Source of the DNA: Noviluteimonas caseinilytica | GTDB lineage: Bacteria; Pseudomonadota; Gammaproteobacteria; Xanthomonadales; Xanthomonadaceae | Assembly (NCBI RefSeq): GCF_018406605.1 | Contig: NZ_AP024545.1 | Span: 310,001 to 374,000, forward strand | Direction of reading: 5' to 3' | DNA length: 64,000 bases | Shown here: piece after piece, positions 16,547 to 26,600 of the stretch | Numbering within the stretch: position 1 is the first letter of the stretch | Layout of the letters: the number at the start of each line of letters is the position of its first letter | Translations under genes and position numbers: made by a program | Notes under the pieces: generated by a model | What the model was told of the DNA's origin: nothing | Database searches by the model: none | What the model saw: only the letters and a program-made list of their open reading frames with translations

Positions 16547-16677
16547 GACGCCAGGAACCGAATCCTGCTTTTGGAGCCTTCGCGGGCCCGGCGGGTACGG
16601 ACGGAACTTGCGCGCCATCGCCCCCACCCCATAGCCTGCGGGTCCTCGCGCCGCCCGGCGCCTCCAGGGACCGACCC

Positions 16678-18678
16678 GTGACCGCACGTCCTTTCCTGCT
16701 CGCGCTCGCCATCTCCGCCGGCCTGCTCACGATCGCCGGCTGCAAGAAGACCCCCGAAGCGCCCGTCGCACCTGGCGGCATCGCCACCACGCCGCCGCCG
16801 GAAGGCGAGACGGCCGACCAGTTCATCGCGCGCGTCAACGACGAACTGCGCAAGGGCTATCCCGACCTCACCGCCGCGCAGTGGGTCTCGTCCACCTACA
16901 TCAACGACGACAGCGAACGCCTCTCGTCGAAGGCCAACGAACGCTTCTCCATCCAGCTCAAGGGCTGGATCGAACAGTCGCGCAAGTTCGAAGGCCAGCC
17001 GATGTCGCCGGCCACCGCGCGCGCCATCACGCTGCTGAAGCTGCAGACCCCGATGCCGCCGCCGAACGATCCCAAGCAGCTCGAAGAGCTCACCCAGATC
17101 GCCTCGAAGATGGAAGGCATGTACGGCAAGGGCACGTACTGCAAGGGCGAGGGCTCGGCGAAGGTGTGCCGCCAGCTCGGCGACCTGGAAGCCGTGCTGG
17201 CCAGCAAGGACCACGACTACGACGCGCAGCTGGACGCCTGGCAAGGCTGGCACGCCACCGCGATCCCGATGCGCAAGGACTACACGCGCTTCGTCGAACT
17301 GGTGAACACCGGTGCACGCGACATGGGCTACGCCGACACGGGCGAGCTGTGGCGCGCCGGCTACGACATGACGCCCGCGCAGATCGCCGCGGAAACCGAT
17401 CGCCTGTGGACGCAGGTCAAGCCGCTGTACGAACAGCTGCACTGCTACGCGCGCACGCAACTGAAGGCGAAATACGGCGAGCGCGGCGAAGTGGCCGGCG
17501 GCCTGCTGCCCGCGCACCTGATGGGCAACATGTGGCAGCAGGACTGGAGCAACCTTTGGGACATGCTGCAGCCGTACAAGGACGCCGGCGACCTCGACAT
17601 CAACCAGAAGCTGGACCAGCTCGCCAAGGCCGACGAAGCCGAAGAGATGTCCAAGCTCTCGGGCCCGGATCTCCCGAACCCCGAACAGCTCGCCGACCTG
17701 CACCAGGTCGCCGCGCTGTCCACCGCCAAGCGCATGACCGAACGCGCGCAGGATTTCTACACCTCGCTCGGCATGCCCAAGCTGCCCGCGAGCTACTGGG
17801 AGAAGACGCAGTTCATCAAGCCGCGCGACCGCGACGTGGTCTGCCACGCCAGCGCGTGGGACATGAACATGGCCGGCGACGTGCGCACGAAGATGTGCAT
17901 CAAGCCGACCGAGGAAGACTTCACCACGATCTACCACGAGCTCGGCCACGTCTATTACTACCTGTCGTACAACAACCTGCCGCCGCTGTTCCAGACCGGC
18001 GCGCACGATGGCTTCCACGAAGCGATCGGCGACACGATCGTGCTGGCGATGACGCCGAAGTACCTGCAGTCGATCGGCCTGGTCGGCGAACAGCAGCAGG
18101 GCGACCAGGCGCTGATCAACGCGCAGATGCGCATGGCGCTGGCGAAGGTGTCGTTCCTGCCGTTCGGGTTGATGATCGATCGCTGGCGCTGGGGCGTGTT
18201 CGACGGTTCGATCAAGCCCGACCAGTACAACAAGGCGTGGTGGGACCTGAAGGCGAAGTACCAGGGCGTGGCCCCGGTGACGCCGCGCGGCGAGGAGTTC
18301 TTCGATCCGGGCGCGAAGTACCACGTACCGGGCAACACGCCGTACACGCGCTATTTCCTCTCGCACATCCTGCAGTTCCAGTTCTACAAGGCGCTGTGCG
18401 ACACGGCCGGCTACAAGGGCCCGCTGTACGAATGCAGCTTCTACGGCAACAAGGACGCCGGGAAGAAACTGCAGACGATGCTGTCGCGCGGCGCGAGCCA
18501 GCCGTGGCAGGCGACGCTCAAGGAAATGACGGGCAGCGACAAGATGGACGCGAGCGCGGTGCTCGAATACTTCGCCCCGCTGCAGGAATGGCTGAAGAAG
18601 CAGAACGAAGGCCAGACCTGCGGCTGGAGTTCGGGCCCGGTGGCCACCGCACCCGCGACGACGACGAAGCGCAACTGA
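16678..18678 (+). CDS. M2-family peptidyl-dipeptidase (bacterial ACE homologue), lipoprotein
   Basis: A 666-aa zinc dipeptidase related to angiotensin-converting enzyme, releasing C-terminal dipeptides in the periplasm. Residues 1-22 form a lipoprotein signal (LLTIAGCKK, Cys 22). The zinc site is HELGH at 420-424 with the downstream ligand E448 in HDGFHEAIGD. Other M2 landmarks are LLPAHLMGNMWQQDWSNLWD, VVCHASAWDMN and the late PYTRYFLSHILQFQFYKAL. The GTG at 16678 was chosen from the AGGGA site nine bases before it and the immediate signal peptide. Length fits one ACE domain plus signal. It follows the repeat island and has its own hairpin terminator. Confidence 0.93.
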   Translation: MTARPFLLALAISAGLLTIAGCKKTPEAPVAPGGIATTPPPEGETADQFIARVNDELRKGYPDLTAAQWVSSTYINDDSERLSSKANERFSIQLKGWIEQSRKFEGQPMSPATARAITLLKLQTPMPPPNDPKQLEELTQIASKMEGMYGKGTYCKGEGSAKVCRQLGDLEAVLASKDHDYDAQLDAWQGWHATAIPMRKDYTRFVELVNTGARDMGYADTGELWRAGYDMTPAQIAAETDRLWTQVKPLYEQLHCYARTQLKAKYGERGEVAGGLLPAHLMGNMWQQDWSNLWDMLQPYKDAGDLDINQKLDQLAKADEAEEMSKLSGPDLPNPEQLADLHQVAALSTAKRMTERAQDFYTSLGMPKLPASYWEKTQFIKPRDRDVVCHASAWDMNMAGDVRTKMCIKPTEEDFTTIYHELGHVYYYLSYNNLPPLFQTGAHDGFHEAIGDTIVLAMTPKYLQSIGLVGEQQQGDQALINAQMRMALAKVSFLPFGLMIDRWRWGVFDGSIKPDQYNKAWWDLKAKYQGVAPVTPRGEEFFDPGAKYHVPGNTPYTRYFLSHILQFQFYKALCDTAGYKGPLYECSFYGNKDAGKKLQTMLSRGASQPWQATLKEMTGSDKMDASAVLEYFAPLQEWLKKQNEGQTCGWSSGPVATAPATTTKRN

Positions 18679-18684
18679 CGCGCA

Positions 18685-18722
18685 CCCCTCCCTTCCCGCT
18701 CCGCGGGGAGGGCCGGGGAAGG
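18685..18722. terminator. Imperfect bidirectional hairpin between convergent genes
   Basis: cttcccgc and gcggggag pair at seven of eight bases, with weaker pairing of the flanking C- and G-rich runs. It stands between the stops at 18678 and 18745. No long T-run is present, so termination is inferred from position. Confidence 0.45.
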
Positions 18723-18744
18723 AACGCCCCGATCGCCGCGCAAT

Positions 18745-19407
18745 TCAGTACGCCGCCTCGTCGCCCCACCCGAACACCCCGATCAACGGCACGAACGCCA
18801 CGTGATCCTTCGCTTCGGTCTCGAAGCGCGCCGCCTCCACGCGCGTCACCCGCACCAGCTGCTGGGCATGCAGCGAAGCGCCCACCGGCATCACCAGCCG
18901 CCCGCCGATCGCCAGCTGTCCCTTCAACACGTCCGGCACGCCCGGCCCGCCGGCGGACGCCACGATCGCATCGAACGGCGCCGCCTCCGGCCATCCCTGC
19001 GTGCCATCGCCCGTGCGCACGTCGATGTTGTCGTAGCCCAGCGATTCGAAGCGCCCGCGCGCCAGCGCCGCCAGCCGTTCGATGCGGTCGATCGTGAACA
19101 CGCGCGCCGCGATCGCCGCCATCACCGCCGCGGCGTAGCCCGACCCCGCGCCGATCTCCAGCACCCGGTCGCCCGGCGCGATGCGGGCAAGCTCGACCAT
19201 GCGCGCGACGATGTAGGGCTGCGAGATCGTCTGCCCGGCATCGATCGGCAACGGCCCGTCGTCGTAGGCGAACGCCTGCATCGACGCGCCGACGAAGGGC
19301 TCGCGCGGCACCCGGCCCATCGCGTCGAGCACGCGCGGATCGTGCAGCCCGCGCGCGGCGAGCTGGTGCCGGACCATCGCATCGCGTTGCTGGCTGAAAT
19401 CCGCCAC
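18745..19407 (-). CDS. pcm: Protein-L-isoaspartate O-methyltransferase
   Basis: Pcm (220 aa) methylates isoaspartyl residues with S-adenosylmethionine to start repair of aged proteins. Motifs: RVPREPFVGASMQAFAYDD, the substrate-contact QTISQPYIVARM, the SAM loop VLEIGAGSGYAAAV, and GGRLVMPVG near the end. The GTG at 19407 was chosen because AGGAGGG is placed correctly just before it and the family N-terminus begins there; the upstream in-frame stretch is Arg/Pro-rich. The GPGVPDVLKGQLAIGG segment is normal. It is divergent from the Rieske gene. Confidence 0.94.
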   Translation of the reverse strand: MADFSQQRDAMVRHQLAARGLHDPRVLDAMGRVPREPFVGASMQAFAYDDGPLPIDAGQTISQPYIVARMVELARIAPGDRVLEIGAGSGYAAAVMAAIAARVFTIDRIERLAALARGRFESLGYDNIDVRTGDGTQGWPEAAPFDAIVASAGGPGVPDVLKGQLAIGGRLVMPVGASLHAQQLVRVTRVEAARFETEAKDHVAFVPLIGVFGWGDEAAY

Positions 19408-19475
19408 GGGCGCCCTCCTGCCGGCGACCGTAATCCTGCGAGGGTTGGCCCCGCGTGACCTGCCGGGCATGCGCG

Positions 19476-19490
19476 GCGCGCGCGCGCGCG
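19476..19490. repeat. 15-base alternating GC tract
   Basis: An unbroken alternation of G and C in the 97-base gap between pcm and the Rieske oxygenase. Such tracts can adopt Z-DNA; whether it matters here is unknown. It ends two bases before the proposed CATACT -10 box. Confidence 0.5.
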
Positions 19491-19504
19491 GCATACTCGG
19501 GCGC

Positions 19505-20611
19505 ATGACGCAGACCGCCACCCGCCCGCAGGTTCCGCCGCCGCCGTCCGACCTGGATCCGCAGCCGCTCGACCACGCCACCGCCCTGCCCGCGCGCTTC
19601 TACGCAGATCCTGCGTACGTCGCCGTCGACCGCGCGCTGATCTTCGATCGCGGCTGGCAACTCATCGCGCACGTGTGCCAGTTGCGCAACGCGGGCGACC
19701 ACGCCATCGCCAATTTCGCCGGCCTGCCGGTGATCGCGGTGCGCGGCGCCGACAACGAAATCCGCGTCTTCCACAACGTGTGCCGCCATCGCGCCGGCCC
19801 GATCGCGCAGTGCGATGGCCTGGGCGCCAAGGCGCTGCGCTGCCGCTACCACGGCTGGACCTACACGCTCGAAGGCGTGCTGCGTTCGGCGCCGGAAATG
19901 GGCGGCGCGCCGGACTTCGTACCGTCCGACATCCGCCTGCCGCAACTGTCGGTGCGCGTGTGGCAGGGCATGGTATTCGCGTGCGTGGATAGTGCGCATG
20001 CGCCGGACTTCGATGCATTCGTCGCCGGAATCGATGCACGCCTGGGCCCCGACCGCGGGCTCGAACACTACGGCCACCACCACCGCGTCGGTTACGAAGT
20101 CGCGTGCAACTGGAAGGTGTACGTCGACAACTACCTCGAGGGCTACCACGTCCCGCACATCCATCCCGGCCTGAACAAGCTGCTGGATTACCGCAGCTAC
20201 ATCACCGAGACGGCGGAGTGGTACTCCTACCAGTTCAGCCCGCTGGAAAGCGGCGACGCCCTGTACGGCGCGGGCGATGCGCTCTATTACTGGATGTGGC
20301 CGAACACGATGCTCAACATCCTGCCCGGCCGCCTGCAGACCAACCGCATCATCCCGCTGGGCATCGATCGCTGCCGCGTGGAGTTCGATTTCTACTACGC
20401 GATGGACGAGTCCGAAGCCGGCGTCGCGCGCCGCGCCGCGGACCTGAGCTTCAGCGACGAGGTGCAGGTGGAAGACCTCACCATCTGCGAAGACGTGCAG
20501 CGCGGGTTGTCGTCGGGTTCGTACGTGCCCGGGCGCCTGAATCCGTTGCGCGAGAACGCCGTCCACCATTTCCACGAACTGCTGCGCCGGCTGTACCGGA
20601 CCGGCGCGTGA
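19505..20611 (+). CDS. Rieske-type aromatic ring-hydroxylating/amine oxygenase, alpha subunit
   Basis: A 368-aa non-haem iron oxygenase. The Rieske [2Fe-2S] ligands are in NVCRHRAGPI and CRYHGWTY. The mononuclear iron site is in the C-terminal domain: NWKVYVDNYLEGYHVPHIHP supplies the D-x-x-x-x-x-H-x-x-H pattern. Overall it resembles the choline monooxygenase/GbcA branch more than benzene dioxygenases, but the substrate is not determinable. A reductase gene is not adjacent. The ATG at 19505 appears leaderless (CATACT seven bases upstream); an in-frame ATG at 19469 would lie in the GC tract. The stop overlaps the GTG of the permease, so the two work together. Confidence 0.88.
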   Translation: MTQTATRPQVPPPPSDLDPQPLDHATALPARFYADPAYVAVDRALIFDRGWQLIAHVCQLRNAGDHAIANFAGLPVIAVRGADNEIRVFHNVCRHRAGPIAQCDGLGAKALRCRYHGWTYTLEGVLRSAPEMGGAPDFVPSDIRLPQLSVRVWQGMVFACVDSAHAPDFDAFVAGIDARLGPDRGLEHYGHHHRVGYEVACNWKVYVDNYLEGYHVPHIHPGLNKLLDYRSYITETAEWYSYQFSPLESGDALYGAGDALYYWMWPNTMLNILPGRLQTNRIIPLGIDRCRVEFDFYYAMDESEAGVARRAADLSFSDEVQVEDLTICEDVQRGLSSGSYVPGRLNPLRENAVHHFHELLRRLYRTGA

Positions 20612-21909
20612 CGTCGCTCGAAGCGGAACCGCAAACCTCATCGGCCCGGCCGCTCGGCCTGTGGTCGGCGATCGCGCTCGTCGTCGGCAGCATGATCGGC
20701 AGCGGCGTGTTCCTGCTGCCTGCGTCGCTCGCGCCGTACGGCGCCGCGAGCCTGCTCGGCTGGGGCATCACCTTGTGCGGCGCGATCCTCCTGGCGCTCA
20801 CGTTCTGCAAGTTGTCCGCGCGCTGGCCGCAGACCGGCGGGCCGTACGTGTATGCGCGCAACGGGTTCGGTGATGTCGCGGGCTTCGTGATCGCGTGGAG
20901 TTACTGGATCTCGGTGTGGTGCGCCAACGCGGCGATCGCGGTCGCCTTCGCCGGCAGCATCGGCGCGGTGTTCCCGCCGCTCACCGCCACGCCGCTGCGT
21001 TCGGCGATGTGCGCGCTCGGTGCGTTGTGGATCTGCACCGCGGTCAACCTCGCCGGCGTGCGCGAAGCGGGCCGCGTGCAATTGCTCACCACGGTATTGA
21101 AGCTGGTCCCGCTGCTGTTGTTCGCCGTGGTCGCGCTGTGGTTCGTCGACACCACGCACTACGTGCCGTTCAACCGCAGCGGCGAGCCGATGGGCCACGT
21201 CGTGCAGGCCACGGTCGCGCTGACGTTGTGGGCGTTCCTCGGCCTGGAAGCGGCGACGATCCCCGCCGGCGCGATCACCGATGCGTCGCGCACCATTCCG
21301 CGCGCCACGATCTTCGGCACGCTGCTCGCGGGCGTCGCGACGATCCTCGCGTGCACCGTGGTGTTGGGCCTGTTGCCGGGCGACGTGCTGAAGGATTCGC
21401 AGGCGCCGATGGCGGATGCCGCGAGCAGCTTGTGGGGTCCGGGTGCGGGCATCGCGCTCGCGGTGGTCGCCACGATCTCCACGTTCGGCGCGCTCAACGG
21501 CTGGGTGCTGGTCTCCGGCCAGGTGCCGCTGGCGGCCGCGCAGGACGGCATGTTGCCGAAACCCTTCGCGCGCCTGCATGCGAACGGCACGCCGGTGTTC
21601 GGCGTCGTCGCCAGCAGCGTGCTGGCGTCGTTGCTGGTGATGGCCAACTTCAGCCACTCGCTGGTGGAACTGTTCACGTTCTCCATCCTGCTGTCCACGG
21701 CGGCGACGTTGCTGCCCTACGTGGTCAGCAGCGCAGCGTGGCTACGCACCGGCGAGCGCAACGGCCGCATCCTGGCCGCGCTGGCGCTGCTTTACAGCCT
21801 GTATGCGCTGGTGGGCACGGGCAGCGAATCCCTGTTGTGGGGCGGCGCCTTGCTGCTGGCGGGCCTGCCGGTATTTGCGTTCATGCGGTACAGGGCCGCG
21901 ACTGCGTAG
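20608..21909 (+). CDS. APC-superfamily amino acid/amine permease
   Basis: A 433-aa secondary transporter with about 12 hydrophobic spans. The TM1 signature is ALVVGSMIGSGVFLLPASLA, with the conserved unwound GSGVF, followed by LLALTFCKLSARWPQTGGPY and GFVIAWSYWIS. The family (YfnA/PotE/AdiC type) exchanges amino acids or polyamines. The GTG at 20608 overlaps the Rieske stop (GTGA). Coupling suggests that it imports the oxygenase substrate or exports its product. A -10-like TAGAAT at 21907-21912 within its stop probably serves the next gene. Confidence 0.88.
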   Translation: MTSLEAEPQTSSARPLGLWSAIALVVGSMIGSGVFLLPASLAPYGAASLLGWGITLCGAILLALTFCKLSARWPQTGGPYVYARNGFGDVAGFVIAWSYWISVWCANAAIAVAFAGSIGAVFPPLTATPLRSAMCALGALWICTAVNLAGVREAGRVQLLTTVLKLVPLLLFAVVALWFVDTTHYVPFNRSGEPMGHVVQATVALTLWAFLGLEAATIPAGAITDASRTIPRATIFGTLLAGVATILACTVVLGLLPGDVLKDSQAPMADAASSLWGPGAGIALAVVATISTFGALNGWVLVSGQVPLAAAQDGMLPKPFARLHANGTPVFGVVASSVLASLLVMANFSHSLVELFTFSILLSTAATLLPYVVSSAAWLRTGERNGRILAALALLYSLYALVGTGSESLLWGGALLLAGLPVFAFMRYRAATA

Positions 21910-21959
21910 AATCGCGCCGCGTCAAAACCGGCGCCGTTCAAAGCCCCCTGGGGATTCCG

Positions 21960-22247
21960 ATGCGCATCACCCTGATCGCCCTCGCCTTCGCGCTCGCCCT
22001 TGCACCCGCCGTGCATGCGCAGGAAGCGACGAAGACCTTCACCGCCACCGGCAGCAGCGAAGCGCAGGCCTGCGACGCCGCCAACAAGCAGGCGCGCGAC
22101 TGGGTCAAGCGCGGCAAGTCCGAAGGCCGCACGCGCACGCTCGTCGAAGCCGGCCAGTGCACCTGCACCGCGCAGGGCGCCACGCAGTCGTGCAAGCTCG
22201 ATGCGCGCGTGACGGATGCGCAGTACGAAGCCGAAGAAGAAGGTTAA
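21960..22247 (+). CDS. Small secreted protein of unknown function
   Basis: A 95-aa protein with a clear signal peptide (LIALAFALALAPAVHAQEA, cleavage near residue 20-21). The mature part is about 74 residues, with four cysteines (SEAQACDAANKQARDW, then AGQCTCTAQGATQSCKLDAR) that could form disulphides in the periplasm. No family was recognised. A GGGGATT site precedes the ATG, and TAGAAT at 21907 is a likely -10. The stop overlaps the stop of the convergent MFS gene by three bases. Confidence 0.75.
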   Translation: MRITLIALAFALALAPAVHAQEATKTFTATGSSEAQACDAANKQARDWVKRGKSEGRTRTLVEAGQCTCTAQGATQSCKLDARVTDAQYEAEEEG

Positions 22248-23515
22248 AGCCGCTCCGTCGGTTCCAGCGCCGCCGCTTCCGACGGCGCGCATGCCGCCAT
22301 CGGCACGTTCGACCGCGATTCCCACTTCCAGAACGCCCAGCCCAGCGTGGTGAAGCACGCCGCGCCGATCGCCAGGCGCAGCGGCGACTGGCTGAGCAGC
22401 GGCGACAGCACGCCGGCGATGAACGCATTGCTGACCAGGCCGGTGAAGGCCTGCAGCGACGACGCACTGCCGCGCTGGCGCGGATACATGTCGAGGATCG
22501 CGAGCGTCAGGATCGGGAACACCAGCGCGATGCCGAACGAATTCAACATCATCGGCAACACCGCCCAAGGCACCGTCGGCACCGGCACGAACACGTTGTA
22601 GGCCAGGTTGGCCACCGCCGCCGCCCCGCAGCACGCAAAGCCCAGGCGCACCTGCTGCGTCGCGGCCACTTTGCCCGCGATGCGGCCCGACGTGAACGCC
22701 CCGAGCATCATCCCGCCGATCATCGGCACGAAGAACCACGCGAAGCTGCGCTGGTCGAGCTTCAGCAGGTCCAGCACGAACGCCGGCGCCGATGCGATGT
22801 ACAGGAACAACGCACCGAAGTTGAACGTGCCCGCCGCCGCGAGCCGCTGGAACCGCGGGTTGAGGAAGATCGCCACGTAGTCGCGCAACAAGGCCTTGCC
22901 GCGCAGCTTCAGGCGCGCCTGCGGCGGATGCGTTTCCGGAAGCGCGAGCAGCGTTGCGATCCACAGCAGCGCGGAGAACGCGACGAGGAACCAGAAGATC
23001 GTCGGCCACGCGCTCCAGCCCAGCATCCAGCCGCCGATCACCGGCGCGATCGCCGGCGCGATGCCGAAGATCATCGACACCTGGCTCATCAAGCGTTGCG
23101 CATCGTGGCCATGCAGCACGTCGCGGATCACCGCGCGTCCCACGATCAGGCCCACGCCCGCACTGAGGCCCTGCAGCGCGCGGAACAGCAGCAGCGTCGT
23201 CAGGTCCGTCGACAGCGCGCACCCGGCCGACGCCGCGGCGAAGATCGCCAGCCCGCCGAGGATCACGCGCCGCCGCCCGATCGCATCCGACAGCGGCCCG
23301 TGCACCAGGCTCGTGAGCGCATACGCGATCAAGTAGACGCTGATCGTCTGCTGCATCGCCAGCTTGTCCGCACCGAGCTGCGCGCCCATCTGCGGGAAGG
23401 CCGGGAAGATCGTGTCGATCGAGAACGGCCCGAACATCGCCAGGCCGCCGAGCAGCACGGCGAGGCGCTTGGTCGACAGGCCGGGCTTGGCGTCCGTTCG
23501 GGAGGTGGCGTCCAT
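22244..23515 (-). CDS. Bcr/CflA-type MFS multidrug efflux transporter
   Basis: A 423-aa proton-driven drug exporter with about 12 membrane spans. Family features: LLGGLAMFGPFSIDTIFPAF (TM1), motif A between TM2 and TM3 (LVHGPLSDAIGRRRVILGGL), and the later AVIRDVLHGHDAQRLMSQ. The usual substrates are chloramphenicol-like or fluoroquinolone drugs; the specific substrate is unknown. The ATG at 23515 has no ribosome-binding site, but TACCAT ends seven bases before it, which predicts a leaderless mRNA. The C-terminus is extended by ~20 residues with no motif. Confidence 0.9.
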   Translation of the reverse strand: MDATSRTDAKPGLSTKRLAVLLGGLAMFGPFSIDTIFPAFPQMGAQLGADKLAMQQTISVYLIAYALTSLVHGPLSDAIGRRRVILGGLAIFAAASAGCALSTDLTTLLLFRALQGLSAGVGLIVGRAVIRDVLHGHDAQRLMSQVSMIFGIAPAIAPVIGGWMLGWSAWPTIFWFLVAFSALLWIATLLALPETHPPQARLKLRGKALLRDYVAIFLNPRFQRLAAAGTFNFGALFLYIASAPAFVLDLLKLDQRSFAWFFVPMIGGMMLGAFTSGRIAGKVAATQQVRLGFACCGAAAVANLAYNVFVPVPTVPWAVLPMMLNSFGIALVFPILTLAILDMYPRQRGSASSLQAFTGLVSNAFIAGVLSPLLSQSPLRLAIGAACFTTLGWAFWKWESRSNVPMAACAPSEAAALEPTERL

Positions 23516-23522
23516 TGGGGCG

Positions 23523-23528
23523 ATGGTA
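23523..23528 (-). promoter_or_regulatory. -10 box TACCAT of the MFS gene, predicted leaderless start
   Basis: On the minus strand TACCAT is followed by CGCCCCA and the ATG at 23515. It fits TAnnnT at seven bases with no Shine-Dalgarno sequence. Confidence 0.45.
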
Positions 23529-23644
23529 GCGACGTTGCGGGTGAAAGACGGGAATGGAGCACTCGCTTCGAAAGAAACGATCGCCGCCGGCCGCGCGCTT
23601 CGGGGGGAGGGAGCACGCGCGACCGACGACGAACGGGGGGAAGG

Positions 23645-26600
23645 TCAGGCCGTTTGCGGCAATCCGCGAGGCGCGATGTCGTCGTGCGTCGCCACCGTCG
23701 CAGGCGTCGGCACCTGCGCCGGCGTCTCGCGCTTCACGCGATAGGCCCAGGCATACAACGTGGGCAGCACGATCAGCGTCAGCAGCGTGGCGACGGTGAG
23801 GCCGCCCATGATCGCCCACGCCATCGGGCCCCAGAACGTGGAGCGCGTGAGCGGGATCATCGCCAGGATCGCGGCGAGCGCGGTCAGCACGATCGGGCGG
23901 AAGCGACGCAGCGTGGCGCCGACGATCGCATCCCACGGCGTCGCGCCCTGCGCGAGGTCCTGGTCGATCTGGTCGATCAGGATCACCGAGTTGCGCATGA
24001 TCATGCCCGCCAGCGCGATCGTTCCCAGCATCGCCACGAACCCGAACGGCACGCGGAACACCGCGAGCACCAGCGACACGCCGATCATCCCGAGCGGCGC
24101 GGTGCCCAGCACCAGCAGCATCTTCTTCATGTCCTGCAACTGCACCATCAGCAGCACCAGGATCACGGCGACGGCGAACGGCACGACGGCGGCGATGGAA
24201 TCCTGGCTGGTCTTGCTCGATTCCGCCGCGCCACCGACCTCGATGCGATAGCCGAGCGGCAGCTTCGCCGCGATCGCCTGGATCGCCGGCCACGTGCGCT
24301 GCGTGACATCCACCGCTTCGGCGCCCGACACGTCCGCCCGCACCGTGACGGTGGGCATGCGATTGCGACGCCACACGATGCTCTGCTCGCTGCCCAGTTC
24401 GATGTGCGCGACCTGCGACAGCGCGACATATTGGCCATCGCGCACGTACAGCTTCACGTCCTTGAGGTTGTCGAGGTCGGTGCGCTCCTGCCCTTCCAGG
24501 CGCGTGACCACGTCGATCAGCTGGTCGTTCTCGCGGAACTGGGTGATGCCCACGCCCGAGAGCGAGTTCTGCGTCGTGTCGGCGATCTGCTGCGACGTCA
24601 CGCCCAGCGCGCGCGCCTTGTCCTGGTCGATCACCAGCCGCATCGTCTGCAGGCGCTCGCCCATGTCGGAGTTGACATCGCGGATCGCCGGATCGGCGCG
24701 CAGCACGCCCTGCACCTGGTCGACGATCGCCGGCAGCTTCAGCGGATCGGGGCCGGACACGCGCAGCTTGATCGGATACCCCACCGGCGGGCCGTTCTCC
24801 AGGCGCTGCACGCGGCCGCGCACGTTCGGGAAATCCTTCGCGAACATCGCTTCGATGCGCTTCAACACTTTTTCGCGCTCGTGCTCGCCCTTGGTCATCA
24901 CCATGACCTGGCCGAAGTTGGTGTTGGGCAACTGCACGTCGAGCGGCAGGTAGAAGCGCGGGCTGCCCATGCCGATGTAGCCGGTGACGGCGACGACGTC
25001 GGGGTCACGCTGGACCTGCTTTTCGAAGCGCGACACGGCGTCGTCGGTCGCGGCGATGCTCGCGGCTTCCGGCAACCACAGATCGACCATCAGCTCGGGA
25101 CGGCTCGACGCCGGGAAGAACTGCTGCGGCACCGCCTGGAACAGCGCGAGCGCACCGATGAACACCGCGACCGTCCAGCCCAGCACCAGGCCGCGACGAC
25201 GCAGGCACCACTCCAGCAGGCGGCGGAAGATCCCGTAGAAGCCGCGCGTGCCGTCCACCGCGTGCGCATCGTGCGCATGCCCGCCCTTCGATTCGGGCAG
25301 CAGCTTGTAACCGAGGTACGGCGTGAACAGCACCGCCACCAGCCACGACAGCATCAGCGCGATGCCGACGACCTGGAAGATCGAGATCGTGTATTCGCCC
25401 GCGCCCGACTTCGCCAGGCCCACCGGCAGGAAGCCCGCCGCGGTGATCAGCGTGCCGGTGAGCATCGGGAACGCGGTGGCGGTGTACGCGAAGCTGGCGG
25501 CGCGCGCGCGATCCCAGCCTTGTTCCAGCTTCAGCGCCATCATTTCCACCGCGATGATCGCGTCGTCGACCAGCAGGCCGAGCGCGATGATCAGCGCGCC
25601 GAGCGAAATGCGCTGCAGGTCGATGCCGAAGGCGTACATCACGAGGAACGTCATCGCGAGCACGAGCGGGATCGACAGCGCGACCACGATGCCCGTACGC
25701 CAGCCCAGCGACAGGAAACTCACGGCCAGCACGATGATGATCGCCTCGCCCAGGCTCTTGGTGAACTCGTGCACCGATTCGTGCACGACCTCGGGCTGGT
25801 TGGAAACGGCGTGGATTTCCACGCCCACCGGCATCGCCGCCTGCACGCGCGCCACCGCCGCGTCGAGGTCGTGGCCCATGCGGATCACGTCGCCGCCGTC
25901 GCGCATCGCGATCGCCAGGCCAATCGCATCGTGCCCGTCGAAGTGCATCTTGCTTTCGACCGGATCGGTGTAGCCGCGGTACACGCGCGCGATGTCGCCC
26001 AGGCGCAGCGTGCGGCCGTTCGCGTCCACGCCGATGTTGGCGATCGACGCCACCGAATCGAACTCGCCGGTGGCCTTGATCGCCACGCGCTGCGCGCCGG
26101 CCTGCACCACGCCGGCGGGCACGAGCGCGTTGGTCTTCTGCAGCGCGTCGGCGATCAGGCGCGGATCCAGGCCAATCGAGGCGAGCTTGGCCGAAGAGGC
26201 TTCGACGAAGATCTTCTCGTCCTGCACGCCGATGTATTGCACCTTGCTGACGTCGGGCACGCGCAGGAATTCGTCGCGCGCCTGGTCCACGAACTTGCGC
26301 AGCTCGGCGTAGGTGAACCCGTCGGCGGTGAATGCGTAAAGGTTGCCGAACGTATCGCCGAATTCATCGTTGAACGCCGGGCCGCGCACGCCTTCGGGCA
26401 GCGTGCCCTGGATGTCGGCGATCTTCTTGCGCACCTGGTACCAGACGTCCGGCACCTTCTTCGCGGGCACGGACTCGCGCAGCACCACGGTGATCTGCGA
26501 CACGCCGGGCTTGGAGAAGCTGCTGAGGTAGTCGACTTCGGCCACTTCCTGCAGCTTGCGTTCGATGCGGTCGGTGACCTGCTGCGCCACCTGGTCGGCG

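Larger units (their letters stand above)
15835..16677. other. Gene-free island of inverted repeats between the min operon and the M2 dipeptidase
   Basis: This 843-base stretch has no supportable gene. Frames that stay open are Arg/Cys-rich, have no start or RBS support and read straight through hairpins. The region contains at least seven inverted repeats, listed separately, including two large ones that share a CCATCCATGG core. Bases ~16280-16480 are clearly more AT-rich than the neighbourhood (runs such as gcgaaaaaaacg). The organisation suggests accumulated dispersed intergenic elements rather than a single gene. Confidence 0.7.

Noticed and set aside
16005..16853. A 282-codon minus-strand frame across the repeat island
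   Set aside because: It reads through several hairpins, is rich in Arg and Cys, has no RBS and enters the M2 dipeptidase gene on the other strand.
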